DNA from: Flavobacteriaceae bacterium
GTDB lineage: Bacteria > Bacteroidota > Bacteroidia > Flavobacteriales > Flavobacteriaceae
Direction: 5' to 3'
DNA: 64,000 bases
NCBI GenBank assembly: GCA_947446865.1
Contig: CANFHX010000007.1
Span: forward strand, 54,792-118,791
Program-made: the position numbers and the translations under genes
Shown here: one piece after another, positions 35,377 to 45,013 of the stretch
Layout of the letters: each line of letters opens with the position of its first letter
Numbering within the stretch: the stretch's first letter is position 1
Notes under the pieces: model-generated
Databases searched by the model: none
What the model saw: only the letters and a program-made list of their open reading frames with translations
Told to the model about the DNA's origin: nothing

Positions 35377-36526
35377 TTTGAGTTAATATTTTATATTCTT
35401 CTAGCAGCGCTTTCCATACTAATTGTTGATTATATCGATTTTCTATATTTAATCTTGCATTAGGTTGTAAAGAATGGTAAATCATTTCATCCTCTAGTAG
35501 CAATTGCATTGCATCAAAAATAGTTATTTCATTTTTAATTGGAATAATTATTCCATTATAATTGTTTATTATTATTTCATTACAACCATTAATATTGGAC
35601 ACAATGCTTGGTAAACCCATGGCTCCAGCTTGTAAAACTACATTTGGAAAACCTTCTCTATAGCTAGGAAAAACAAGAACATTAGCCAATGCAAAATAGT
35701 CTCGAACTTCATCTTGATAACCTGTACTTATTATTTTAGAATTATGTTGAATTTCGAATAAGGCTTCTTTTGAAATTGGGTTTTTCTCTTTTTCTAATGG
35801 CCCGACTAATAGCAATTTAATATTGTTTTTTACTTTAGAAAGTTTGGAAAAAGCTGCTATTAACTCGTTAATTCCTTTGTCGGTAACCAGACGGCCAATA
35901 AAAATAAAAACGAAATCGTTTGGTTCTATCGCTAATGAAATTCTTAATTCTTGTATGGTTTTTTTTGGAATATTTTCAGAATTAAAATATTCTAAATCAA
36001 TGCCATTAATATTTCCATTGGCTAAAACTTTGAGTGGCTTAGTCGTAATCTTAAATCGCAACAAATCTGTTTTCACACCTTGACCTTCTGGATAAATGTG
36101 TGTTGCGAATTTACATAATATTCTATCCATTGTTATCAAAAGACGTTTCATCACTCCGGTTTTACTAGGGAAAATCAAACCAGTAAAAGTGTGAATCCTT
36201 ATTGGTACTCCAGCAAAATAGGCTGCAACCATACTTAATAAACCAGCTTTAGGAGTTATTGAATGAACAATTAATGGTTGTTCTTTCTTAAAAAGAAGGT
36301 AAAGTTTAACTAAAGAAATTAAATCATGTAGTATAGAAATTTCTCTTTTAATAGAAATGCTAACCGTATTCACTTTTTCACGTTCTATAACTTGTAGTAG
36401 ATGGTAATCTTCACCCGAAACTGCAATAACATTAAAATATTCGTTCAAAAAAGCCAATTGTCCTTTGAGTAAAAGATCTAAAGACATGGCAACGGTACTA
36501 GTTCGTATTAATTTTGGCTTCATCAA
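35363..36526 (-). CDS. Glycosyltransferase family 4 (PglA-like)
   Basis: 387 residues. Opening is KLIRTSTVAMSLDLLLKGQLAFLNEYFNVIAVSG (in two blocks), as in PglA and related GT4s that add the second sugar next to a bacillosamine primer. The donor part has FVFIFIGRLVTDKGINELIAAF and PSYREGFPNVVLQAGAMGLPSIVSN; the second Glu of E-x7-E is Gln, a pattern I associate with this subfamily. It overlaps the PglC gene by 14 bases. Transfer of a HexNAc to diNAcBac-PP-undecaprenol is likely. Reads as a natural partner in the same module. Confidence 0.85.
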   Translation of the reverse strand: MMKPKLIRTSTVAMSLDLLLKGQLAFLNEYFNVIAVSGEDYHLLQVIEREKVNTVSISIKREISILHDLISLVKLYLLFKKEQPLIVHSITPKAGLLSMVAAYFAGVPIRIHTFTGLIFPSKTGVMKRLLITMDRILCKFATHIYPEGQGVKTDLLRFKITTKPLKVLANGNINGIDLEYFNSENIPKKTIQELRISLAIEPNDFVFIFIGRLVTDKGINELIAAFSKLSKVKNNIKLLLVGPLEKEKNPISKEALFEIQHNSKIISTGYQDEVRDYFALANVLVFPSYREGFPNVVLQAGAMGLPSIVSNINGCNEIIINNYNGIIIPIKNEITIFDAMQLLLEDEMIYHSLQPNARLNIENRYNQQLVWKALLEEYKILTQNVPK

Positions 36527-37509
36527 TAAATAATATTATAAATTGGTTGTACTATTTTAAATAGAAAAAAATTTTTAATAATTATTTTACGGAACAAATC
36601 TTTATTCTTGTCGTATATAATAATATCTGTGATTAAAAGTCCTTTTTGTTCTAATTGCTTTTTTATTTTTTTCTTATAAGTATAAGATGTTTTATATTTT
36701 AATAATTGAAAAAATAAAGTAGATACCAAAAAAGAAATTCTTTCTTCAAAAAACAATTTTAACTCTCTATCCTTACTATTTACTTCCTTAAGATATAAAT
36801 CATTTGTAATTTGAATTATTTGAATAAAATCATTTATAACTTTTTCCTTTTTGGAAATGTCATTATTTCTTGTAATTGAATTTTCTGATTGAAGAAATTG
36901 AGCAACAAGGTAATCGGTTGCCATTACTCGTTTAGCTTTAAAAAAAACTCGCGTGTTAAATTCAAAATCTTCAATAAAAATCTTTTCAAGGAAAAACAAA
37001 TTATTGTTCACAAGAAAATTACGTTTATATAATTTATTACAAGCAGAATTTAAATATCGAATAGTATTGTAATAGGCTACACCAGACAAAACGTTTTGAT
37101 TAGTTGAATTAAAAAAATGAAATGAAATACCGCCATTGGATGTAATACCTTGAGCTGCAAATTCAAGTATCTCAAGATTATATTTATCGGCAATTGAAAT
37201 TAAATTTTTTAGTGTATTGTTTAAATACCAATCATCCGAATCTAAAAAAAGTACATATTCTCCTTTAGAATTACTTATACCTGTATTTCTTGCTCCCCCC
37301 AAACCTTTATTTTTTTGCGAAATAATCTTTATGTTAGAATATTGATTTGCCAGCTCTTTAACTATATTCAAACTGTTATCCGGAGATTCATCATCTACAA
37401 CTATAATTTCATATTCTGAAACATCTAAATCATTATCCAATAAAGACTTGATGCATTTTTCAATGTATTTCTCTACATTATAAATTGGAATAATAATACT
37501 TAATTTCAT
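36523..37509 (-). CDS. Glycosyltransferase family 2
   Basis: 328 residues. Hallmarks: KLSIIIPIYNVEKYIEKCIKSL, VDDESPDNSLNIV, GGARNTGIS and YVLFLDSDDWYLNN at about 84-97. After about residue 200 it is Lys- and Phe-rich and lower in complexity. It overlaps the PglA-like gene by 4 bases and lies 6 bases after the EpsG-type polymerase gene. Donor unknown; probably builds the diNAcBac-primed repeat unit. Confidence 0.9.
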   Translation of the reverse strand: MKLSIIIPIYNVEKYIEKCIKSLLDNDLDVSEYEIIVVDDESPDNSLNIVKELANQYSNIKIISQKNKGLGGARNTGISNSKGEYVLFLDSDDWYLNNTLKNLISIADKYNLEILEFAAQGITSNGGISFHFFNSTNQNVLSGVAYYNTIRYLNSACNKLYKRNFLVNNNLFFLEKIFIEDFEFNTRVFFKAKRVMATDYLVAQFLQSENSITRNNDISKKEKVINDFIQIIQITNDLYLKEVNSKDRELKLFFEERISFLVSTLFFQLLKYKTSYTYKKKIKKQLEQKGLLITDIIIYDKNKDLFRKIIIKNFFLFKIVQPIYNIIY

Positions 37510-37515
37510 GACTTT

Positions 37516-38610
37516 TTAATTTAAAATAAAATCAAATAAATAAGTAAACGAAAAATAAAGAATCGTAATTGTACCTATAACTTTATGCTGATTTTCGAAA
37601 ATTTTACTTTTCAATAGTGGATATATTATTACTAAAGCCAATAGAAACCAAGATAAATAGGCAAATCTATTACTATAAGAAACTCTTATAACTAAAATCC
37701 AAATGGCATTTGAAATTAGATAGGTGTTACAAATTAAAGAATAGGTTTTATCTTCAAATTTTTTTATGAAAATAAAATACCAACTTGCAAAAACTCCTAC
37801 GGCACTATACAATAAAAAATCCCACCTGAAGCCAACTACTAAAGTTACCCCTTCTTGAACTTGATCAACTCCTTCTAAATAAACTTTCAATTTTTCATCA
37901 GCAAAACCCAATCCTAAAAAAAATTGTTCTAAAAAACTTCCAAGTACTAATGATAAAGGAATACAAATGAACCAAAGTAGTAAATAGACTTTAGTAAAAT
38001 TAAATTTAGAAACAAATAAATATATAATTACAGTAATTAATATAGATTTGTGAATTAAAATAATTGCTAGTAAAATGGCCCATTTAATGATTTTAGAATC
38101 TCTTGTAATGGCATAAATAAATAGGGATGTTGCAATACCATTTCTAATTCCATTGGTGGCATAAGCCCAAAAAGAGAAAGAAATAACTAATAGAAAAAAA
38201 GCATAAAAAGAATAATCTACAAATAGTTTTTTGGATGCAATATACAAGGGTGTGATATACAAAAAAGCGCAAACAAAAAAGAAACTTGTTGCACTGAAAT
38301 TTTTAGCAAAGAAATATTTAAAACTTTCAAACAAAAACTCTTTTTTGGTGTCAAATGCAGCGCCATTAACATATTTTTCAAATTCAATATTATAAATGAC
38401 CATGTCTCCAAAACGAAAATTAATTGGTCTGAATCCAATAAATAATAAAATTATTAAAAAGAGAATAAATCCTAATACGTTTTTCTCTATTAAATTTACT
38501 GGAGATTCTAATGTAATGCTCCAACTTTTAATGAAAACAAAAAGCGTTATTACAAGCAAAAAGTTGTAATAAAATAAAGTATAATTAGCCACGGGTAAAA
38601 ATGTAATCAA
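37516..38610 (-). CDS. EpsG-family O-antigen/exopolysaccharide polymerase
   Basis: 364 residues, about ten membrane helices with few charged residues. Landmarks are FIGFRP (residues 57-62), followed by DMVIYNIEFEKYVNG, WAYATNGIRNGIATSLFIYAI and HKSILITVIIYLF, the features of EpsG-type polymerases. It likely works as the Wzy for the unit that is carried across by Wzx (40.9 kb). It differs from the WaaL-like polymerase at 4 kb. It has 19 bases to the upstream GT4 and 6 to the downstream GT2. Confidence 0.82.
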   Translation of the reverse strand: MITFLPVANYTLFYYNFLLVITLFVFIKSWSITLESPVNLIEKNVLGFILFLIILLFIGFRPINFRFGDMVIYNIEFEKYVNGAAFDTKKEFLFESFKYFFAKNFSATSFFFVCAFLYITPLYIASKKLFVDYSFYAFFLLVISFSFWAYATNGIRNGIATSLFIYAITRDSKIIKWAILLAIILIHKSILITVIIYLFVSKFNFTKVYLLLWFICIPLSLVLGSFLEQFFLGLGFADEKLKVYLEGVDQVQEGVTLVVGFRWDFLLYSAVGVFASWYFIFIKKFEDKTYSLICNTYLISNAIWILVIRVSYSNRFAYLSWFLLALVIIYPLLKSKIFENQHKVIGTITILYFSFTYLFDFILN

Positions 38611-38629
38611 TTGTTTTATATTTTAATAT

Positions 38630-39835
38630 TTATAAGGAAATATAAGAAGAAGCTATAGATTCCAAATTAAATTTAGCCAATAATTGCGCCTTATTTTCTA
38701 TAATTTTGGAAACATATTCATCACTATATAGTACTTTATTAATTGCATCTGAAAAAATAATTTCTTCATTTGTTATGGATCCATCTAATGGAATATTCAA
38801 ACTCCCTTTATAAAAATTAGGGGTTATTAGACCGCTTTCCGTACTAATAAAATTTCCTTCTTTTATAGATCTTCTATTACTCATTAACTCTAAAATACCA
38901 TCTGTGCAATTGGAAGAAACAATTGGAGTTTCTAAAGCAATTGCTTCAACAATTACATTGGGAGTGCCTTCATAATAGGAAGTTAAAGCTAAAACAGAAG
39001 CCCTTTTTAAATAGGAATAAGGATTGGATTTTCTTCCTAAAAAGACGACGTTTTCTTTAATTCCTAATTTTACAGTTAGTTCTAAAAGGTAATTAGTTAA
39101 GTGAGCATCGCCTTCGCCAATAAATACCAATTTCACTGAATTATCTAAATTTTTTAGCAAGCTAAAGGATTTTATTAAATGCCATGGAGCCTTAACTAAA
39201 GTGATTCTACCCAAAAACAGAACAACTTTATTTTGAAATAATTCATCTTCAAAAACAGATTCGAAACGCTCTTTAGACAACCTCTCTATTGCTTCAAAAT
39301 CATGGGGATTATAAAGTACTTGTAATTTATTTTGGAATTTAAATCCACAATTTTTTATTAAATCCAATTTTACTGTTTCACTTATACAAACAACTTTATT
39401 AAAGAAAAAATAGGTTGTTTTGTATGCCAATTTAAAAATTATATTAAGAAAATTCTTTTCTTTAAACTCAATACTTTTAAAGGAATGAATACTAGATACT
39501 TTAAATTCTTTAGAAAAACTAAGCGAACTAAACACGTTTGCCATGTCGCCAAAAGAAATAGAATGCGTGATTTTATTTTTTTTAATAATTTGATGAATCA
39601 AAAAAGGAATTTTGCAATAAAACCAAAATCGTTTCGAAAACGACATCTGAATAAAATCTATAGTCGACAAGGCAAATTCATCCTCTCCAAAATGAATAAT
39701 ATCCGCATCTAATTGGATGATTTTTATGGCTTTTACAGAATAACCTTTCTTTTTATATTGGTTATAAAAATTAAGTGCAAGCCGCTCCATACCGCCCACA
39801 CCTCCGTAAGGCATTATTAAAAGAATATTTTTCAT
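38630..39835 (-). CDS. Glycosyltransferase family 4
   Basis: 401 residues. N-terminal MPYGGVGGMERLALNFYNQYKK is the GT4 glycine loop; the donor half contains VLFLGRITLVKAPWHLIKSF and TSYYEGTPNVIVEAIALETPIVSS with a complete E-x7-E. The C-terminus has an unusually long loop of about 50 residues after that motif (NRRSIKEGNFISTESGLI). It overlaps the upstream GT4 by 4 bases. Acts in the cytoplasm, substrate unknown. Confidence 0.88.
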   Translation of the reverse strand: MKNILLIMPYGGVGGMERLALNFYNQYKKKGYSVKAIKIIQLDADIIHFGEDEFALSTIDFIQMSFSKRFWFYCKIPFLIHQIIKKNKITHSISFGDMANVFSSLSFSKEFKVSSIHSFKSIEFKEKNFLNIIFKLAYKTTYFFFNKVVCISETVKLDLIKNCGFKFQNKLQVLYNPHDFEAIERLSKERFESVFEDELFQNKVVLFLGRITLVKAPWHLIKSFSLLKNLDNSVKLVFIGEGDAHLTNYLLELTVKLGIKENVVFLGRKSNPYSYLKRASVLALTSYYEGTPNVIVEAIALETPIVSSNCTDGILELMSNRRSIKEGNFISTESGLITPNFYKGSLNIPLDGSITNEEIIFSDAINKVLYSDEYVSKIIENKAQLLAKFNLESIASSYISL

Positions 39836-40926
39836 TGGGTTAGTTCTTTAAATAATGTGTCCCATTGTAACATTATTATTTCGGGTAAATATCGTTTTAC
39901 ATTTTCTTTAGCAGCACTCCCCATTAATTTTCGTTTTTCGTCATTTTGAATAATTTCTAAAAGTTTTTCTGCAAAGGCATCTGTATCGCCATTTGCAACT
40001 AAAAAACCATCTTCGTTTTCTTTAATTATGCTACTCGGCCCACAAGGACAATCAAAAGAAACACACGGAACACCACAAGCCATAGCTTCTATTAATACCA
40101 TTCCGAATCCTTCAAATCTAGAAGAAAATGCAAAAATGGAAGACTCTAGAAATTTTTCTTCGATGTTTTTTACTGGTTCATAAAAACTTACCGAATTTTC
40201 AATTTTTAATTGTTTTGCAAGAGAAACTAAATTGGCTTCGGGTTCGTGTTTTCCATAAATTGAAAGCTCCCAATATGGATGATTATGGTGTACTATTTTC
40301 CAGGAGTGAAGTAATCTATCAAAGCCTTTTTGAATCCCTTGCTTACCAACTGCAATAACTTTTTTATTATTTAATAAAGCAGATTGTTTTGGATAAAAAG
40401 ATAAAGGGTTAGCAATTACTTTGAGGTTTTTTAAATTCCATTCTGAGATATTATCATCCGTTAATACTACAAATTTATCAAAACTTTTTGCCAAATAATT
40501 CATTATTAAAAACTTAATAGAAACCTTAGCTTTTTTAAAAAAAGAAGAATTTACTCCTATCTCTATAACTTTGGAAACATGACGTTCATAAATTATTGGT
40601 ATTTTTTTAGATACTAATTTTGGAAGAAAAAAACCTTTTAACCCATCATCGCAAACTGAAATAATATTCGGTTTTACTTTGTTTACCACATTTTTTATGC
40701 CTAAAATATATTTCTTAAGGTATTGAAATGGATTTCCAAAAACAGAAATATCATGTAAAATAATTTTAGAACTAAATTCATAAAACAATGGTGCATTATT
40801 ATGATTTAAAACTAAAATATGCACTTCATAACCCAAAACATCCGCAAGGTAACTAGCTTTTATTGCTAAGACTCTTTCAAGTCCTGCTGCTCCTTTAATT
40901 CCGTTAGTTATATATAATAATTTCAT
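39832..40926 (-). CDS. Glycosyltransferase family 4
   Basis: 364 residues. It begins KLLYITNGIKGAAGLERVLAIKASYLAD and ends with SRFEGFGMVLIEAMACGVPCVSFDCPCGPSSII; E-x7-E is EGFGMVLIE. The DCPCGPSSII end of the donor loop is frequent among capsular galactosyl- and GalNAc-transferases (amylovoran/EpsF-like), which is suggestive only. It overlaps the flippase gene by 4 bases and the next GT4 gene by 4 bases, so these three are translationally coupled. Confidence 0.88.
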   Translation of the reverse strand: MKLLYITNGIKGAAGLERVLAIKASYLADVLGYEVHILVLNHNNAPLFYEFSSKIILHDISVFGNPFQYLKKYILGIKNVVNKVKPNIISVCDDGLKGFFLPKLVSKKIPIIYERHVSKVIEIGVNSSFFKKAKVSIKFLIMNYLAKSFDKFVVLTDDNISEWNLKNLKVIANPLSFYPKQSALLNNKKVIAVGKQGIQKGFDRLLHSWKIVHHNHPYWELSIYGKHEPEANLVSLAKQLKIENSVSFYEPVKNIEEKFLESSIFAFSSRFEGFGMVLIEAMACGVPCVSFDCPCGPSSIIKENEDGFLVANGDTDAFAEKLLEIIQNDEKRKLMGSAAKENVKRYLPEIIMLQWDTLFKELTQ

Positions 40927-42467
40927 CTCTTTTTATTTTTTTTGATAATTAATAAAAACAGAATGGATTTAAAATATCGGAACTCCTCTGAAGATTTAAA
41001 AAACAAATAAATAAAGAGATTGGGAACAATTAAACACAGAATTATTTTAATCCCAAAATTAACTTTCATTTCAAACGGCAAATAATTAGTAATACAATTA
41101 ATAATCAAATAGGAAATTGTAAGAATAACTAAATAAAGTAAATATTTTTTTAAATACTCAATTGGTTTTTTATTCAACCCTAACTTAAGAACAATATAGG
41201 GGTCATACCAAGCATTTGTCATTAAACGTGCCAAAGCAGTTGCTATTAGTATCCCTAACAATCCTAGTTGTTTTCCTAAAACAAAAGATAAAACCAAATT
41301 AATTATTGCTGTAAGTATTACTAAATATTGACCTTCTTTAAAAAACCCAAAAGTAGATTTATAGGTCCAAACTGCATTTTGCATTCCATACATATAAAAA
41401 TTAAAGGTCAAAGCGATCACTACTGGAATGGATAAAATAAATTTAGTTCCAATCCAAATAGTAATAAAATCATTTATCAATACCAAAATACATATTGAAA
41501 AGAAGCCATAAAGCCAAAAGTTTGCAAAATTAATAGAATTAAATATGGAAGTTCTTTTTTTAATATCTTCGGTTACATTAACATTGGCAATACTGCCTGT
41601 TAGACTAGAAAAAACCTGAACAATAAGACCAGAAGCTAAACCTATAAGCAAATTATAATTGGACAATAAACCTACCATTGCAAGTCCAGAAAAATAATTT
41701 AGAATTAAGTTATCGGTACTATTTACTAATAAACCCCCAATTTTAACCAAAGCAGTTGATTTTACACTAGAAAAAATATTTTTCTTAGTATTTTCATCTA
41801 CTTTTTCATTTTTGTATTTCTTCAAAAATGGATAGTATTTATTGATTAGCAAAGAGATTGCCAAGTTTCCTGAAAGTTGAAACACAGATTGTACAATTAA
41901 ATATAAAATGAAATTTTTAAAGAAAACAAGCAATATAATTTGAACAATATTTTGAACAACAAAGACCAAAGCATTGCAAATAGATATTATATAGCCATTT
42001 TGATCTGCGTTAAATAAAGAGATTTTATAATAGAAAAAATAGCTAGAAACAGTATTAAATAGAAATAATAGGTAAATAATATTCAAATCTCGTGCTAAAG
42101 GAACAGAGGGATTTTGAACAATATCATTTAAAAAAAACATAAGTAATAAACCTATAACGGCCACTATTACAGCTATTTTACAGTAAATTTCTTTGAAAAA
42201 ATTGATTAAACTCGCAATTTTTCTTTCTTCTTTCTCGGCCAAGGATTTGTATAAAGAAAAAAGAAGTACACTTGAAATACCCATTTCAGTTAATGAAAGT
42301 AAGGCAAGAATATTAGTAAAAAGACCATTTACTCCGAGATATTCAACAGATAAATATTTAATGAAAACCGTTCGTGTTATAAACCCAAAAAGCATTTGAA
42401 TCACTTGTGCCAAAAGGCCAAACGAAATGTTTTTAATGGAATTATTAATACGAGATTCTATGTTCAT
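40923..42467 (-). CDS. wzx: Oligosaccharide flippase Wzx
   Basis: 514 residues with twelve to fourteen membrane helices and no soluble domain. N-terminal ISFGLLAQVIQMLFGFITRTVFIKYLSVEYLGVNGLF and MGISSVLLFSLYKSLAEKEERKIASLINF (in two blocks) are typical of the polysaccharide transporter (PST/MATE-like) family. It flips undecaprenyl-linked repeat units to the periplasm. It is the only flippase in the window, whereas two polymerase-like proteins and two initiating transferases are present. A 57-base gap separates it from the hydrolase-like gene upstream. Confidence 0.88.
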   Translation of the reverse strand: MNIESRINNSIKNISFGLLAQVIQMLFGFITRTVFIKYLSVEYLGVNGLFTNILALLSLTEMGISSVLLFSLYKSLAEKEERKIASLINFFKEIYCKIAVIVAVIGLLLMFFLNDIVQNPSVPLARDLNIIYLLFLFNTVSSYFFYYKISLFNADQNGYIISICNALVFVVQNIVQIILLVFFKNFILYLIVQSVFQLSGNLAISLLINKYYPFLKKYKNEKVDENTKKNIFSSVKSTALVKIGGLLVNSTDNLILNYFSGLAMVGLLSNYNLLIGLASGLIVQVFSSLTGSIANVNVTEDIKKRTSIFNSINFANFWLYGFFSICILVLINDFITIWIGTKFILSIPVVIALTFNFYMYGMQNAVWTYKSTFGFFKEGQYLVILTAIINLVLSFVLGKQLGLLGILIATALARLMTNAWYDPYIVLKLGLNKKPIEYLKKYLLYLVILTISYLIINCITNYLPFEMKVNFGIKIILCLIVPNLFIYLFFKSSEEFRYFKSILFLLIIKKNKKR

Positions 42468-42524
42468 TTTAAATTTACTAATACTTAATAGTCAATAATT
42501 ATTTTTTACTACTTAAACATTCGA

Positions 42525-43691
42525 TTAATTGTAATAAAGCGTTCTCAAACAAAACCCTTGCGTAAACGGCAAAATATCAAATTCATTGGAATGTACTCCA
42601 ATGGCCTTGGTATCTCCCTGTGAAAAATCAATGGCACCATCTCTTCTAGTAACTGATTTAAGATATTCTAATGCTTTTTCTTTTGAAAAAATACAAATAG
42701 CAGAAATAGATTCAATTGAAGAAGCATTTGCTAAAAACCAAGCTAAAGTAGCTGTCGTTGAAGAATCCATTCTGGCAGATTTATCTAAAACAATCCAAGA
42801 CCAACTTCCGTTTTCGTTTTGAAATGTTATTGCAGTTTTGGCAAATGAAACTACACTTCGTTCTAATACTTTTTTATAGGAATTTTCAGTTGGTAATATA
42901 CTCCAAGCATCTATTAAACCAATAGCATACCAGCCCATCCCCCTACCCCAACCGAACAGTCCAACTGGTAAGTTGGTCTTAATATTATAGGTATGACAAG
43001 GAATAAAATGATTATCTAACATTCCGTTTTCATTAAATGTGGTAATTTGTTTTATGGATAAATCAATGGCTTCTGGCTTATTAAACTTGACTCCATATAA
43101 AACTAAAAATGGGCAGATAAAGCCAATAGTATCTACAAATCGATAATCTGTTGTGTATTTTCTATAAGCAACAGTACCATCGGTTCCAACCAAATCCAGT
43201 ATTAACTGATAAGCTGTATCGTAAATAGGTTTATAATTCTCATGATTAATCCAATCGATATTTAATACTGCATAAGCTAAAATAACTCCGTCAATTTCAT
43301 TTGGTTTTTCTTTCCAATCCCCATTTCGGAAAGTAGATTTTAAAAAAGCATCTATTTTTTTTTGGCAATGACTTTTTTTTGTTTTTTTATGACATTCGGT
43401 CAATCCTAAAATCAAGGCTGCCTGTTGCCAATGTTGTATAACACTACGTTTGTAATTTCCTTTTAGAATATCAATAATAATTAGTCGTTTATTATCCGTA
43501 AGTTTTATAATAGGTGTGTTTTTTAACCATTGTATAGCTATACGCACTACTTTTTTAGTCCATAATTCTCTATTAACATACCTGCCAATATAGATACGAC
43601 TTTGCCAAGTGTACAATTGGGGAAATATATCTATTGCAATTACTGCAAACAGAATTAATAAAATAAAAACTAGACTATAATTATACAACAT
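42525..43691 (-). CDS. Membrane-anchored GH88/GH105-like unsaturated glycuronyl hydrolase-related protein
   Basis: 388 residues. One N-terminal helix (4-22) anchors it. The rest resembles the (alpha/alpha)6 barrel of GH88/GH105 enzymes: KPNEIDGVILAYA (Asp134), YRFVDTIGFICPFLVLYGV (Asp187, the D-T-x-x-x-x-x-P-F-L pattern), WGRGMGWYAIGLIDAW at 248-263 and SSTTATLAWFL. Those enzymes remove the unsaturated uronic acid produced by polysaccharide lyases. Catalytic-type Asp residues seem present, but divergence is clear. No lyase is visible here. A role in trimming or surveillance of the glycan, as alginate lyases do in Pseudomonas, is possible. It is flanked by gaps of 57 and 128 bases. Confidence 0.65.
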   Translation of the reverse strand: MLYNYSLVFILLILFAVIAIDIFPQLYTWQSRIYIGRYVNRELWTKKVVRIAIQWLKNTPIIKLTDNKRLIIIDILKGNYKRSVIQHWQQAALILGLTECHKKTKKSHCQKKIDAFLKSTFRNGDWKEKPNEIDGVILAYAVLNIDWINHENYKPIYDTAYQLILDLVGTDGTVAYRKYTTDYRFVDTIGFICPFLVLYGVKFNKPEAIDLSIKQITTFNENGMLDNHFIPCHTYNIKTNLPVGLFGWGRGMGWYAIGLIDAWSILPTENSYKKVLERSVVSFAKTAITFQNENGSWSWIVLDKSARMDSSTTATLAWFLANASSIESISAICIFSKEKALEYLKSVTRRDGAIDFSQGDTKAIGVHSNEFDILPFTQGFCLRTLYYN

Positions 43692-43819
43692 ATCGATTAT
43701 TTACTACTAAATACGAGTTCATTTTATGTTTCATTTGGGCTTTTAATTAGCTTTTAATCTATCTTTATTGTTGAGGAACTTTCTTAAACAAACAATTGAA
43801 ATCTTTTACAATTATTAGG

Positions 43820-45013
43820 TTATAATAGTATTTCATAAATTTTTTCTATCTCACTTTCGGTGCCTAAGCTCAATTTCGATAAATTTTCGGATAATTGATT
43901 TCGCAAGTTTTCGTTTTGAAGTAATTCTATCACTCCTTCGGCAATTGATTGCGGATTCATTTCTGTAATATACCCAGTTTCTCTATGCGTTATTTGATCG
44001 TTTACTGTGCTGAAATTAGTCACTAATATGGGTTTTCCCAGTATTTTTGCTTCATCTATAGCAATTGATTTCCCTTCAAATCGTGACGTTTGCATAAAGA
44101 CATCCGCCAACTTTACATATGGATAATGATTTTCTTTAATCCCAACAAAGCTGATATTTTCAACTAAATTATTTTTAGCAATTTGTTGCACTAATTTTTG
44201 TTTTTCAACCCCTTCCCCCAAAATAATCCAATGAAAATTAACTCCTTTTTCTTTAACAATTTTTAATGCGTCAATTGCAAAGTCATACCCTTTTTGATTT
44301 TCTAATCTACCTATAGAAACAATTTTTAATCCGTTTGGAAAATTATCTCGAATTGGTTCTATAGCTAATTTACGAATTAGCACAGGAGAAACAATATTGA
44401 AAATGACTTTTATTTTTTCGTTACAACTAGGAAAATTGTGCACCAATACTTCTTTACATTCTTTAGAATCGGTTACGATATAATCTAATTTTTCAAAATA
44501 ATTTATATCAATGCTTTTATCCATTTCTAATTTTTCATAATCATTATGAATAAAGCCAATTTTCTTTACAGCATCTACCTTTTCAACAGCATAATAAACG
44601 GGAGATTTTTCTAAAAAACCAAAAACAGCATCGTATTTTTTGGAAGATTTTTTCACACATTTACTAATATACTTCCATACTCGTTGTTCACATCTAGAGA
44701 GATTTTTTTCAGTTTTAAAAATATAACCTGCAATAATTCTATTGAAAATCATATCCCATCTTCCTTTTTTAAATGCCTGAAAAAGAGCTGTAGAAAGGGA
44801 CATGTCAAAATAGTGGTATTCTTCTATTTCAGGTAATATAACAACTTTGGAATTTATTTGTTTTAAGAATAGACCTTCAACAGAAAACAACTGTAAATCT
44901 ACATTATACAGATTATAATCAATGGTTTGAAGCAAGGAAATTAATGATTTTTCAGCTCCACCACATCGCAAATTACCCATTACAAAAAGCAGATTTTTTT
45001 TAAGCTGTGCCAT
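43820..45013 (-). CDS. Glycosyltransferase family 4 (tandem paralogue, copy 1)
   Basis: 397 residues. MGNLRCGGAEKSLISLLQTIDYNLY at 12-36 is the GGAEKS loop; the donor region shows LKIVSIGRLENQKGYDFAIDALK and SRFEGKSIAIDEAKILGKPILVTNF, with the E-x7-E motif EGKSIAIDE. It is closely similar along its whole length to the neighbouring gene at 45.0 kb, with which it overlaps by 14 bases. The two may add the same sugar in different linkages, or one may be redundant. Confidence 0.88.
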   Translation of the reverse strand: MAQLKKNLLFVMGNLRCGGAEKSLISLLQTIDYNLYNVDLQLFSVEGLFLKQINSKVVILPEIEEYHYFDMSLSTALFQAFKKGRWDMIFNRIIAGYIFKTEKNLSRCEQRVWKYISKCVKKSSKKYDAVFGFLEKSPVYYAVEKVDAVKKIGFIHNDYEKLEMDKSIDINYFEKLDYIVTDSKECKEVLVHNFPSCNEKIKVIFNIVSPVLIRKLAIEPIRDNFPNGLKIVSIGRLENQKGYDFAIDALKIVKEKGVNFHWIILGEGVEKQKLVQQIAKNNLVENISFVGIKENHYPYVKLADVFMQTSRFEGKSIAIDEAKILGKPILVTNFSTVNDQITHRETGYITEMNPQSIAEGVIELLQNENLRNQLSENLSKLSLGTESEIEKIYEILL

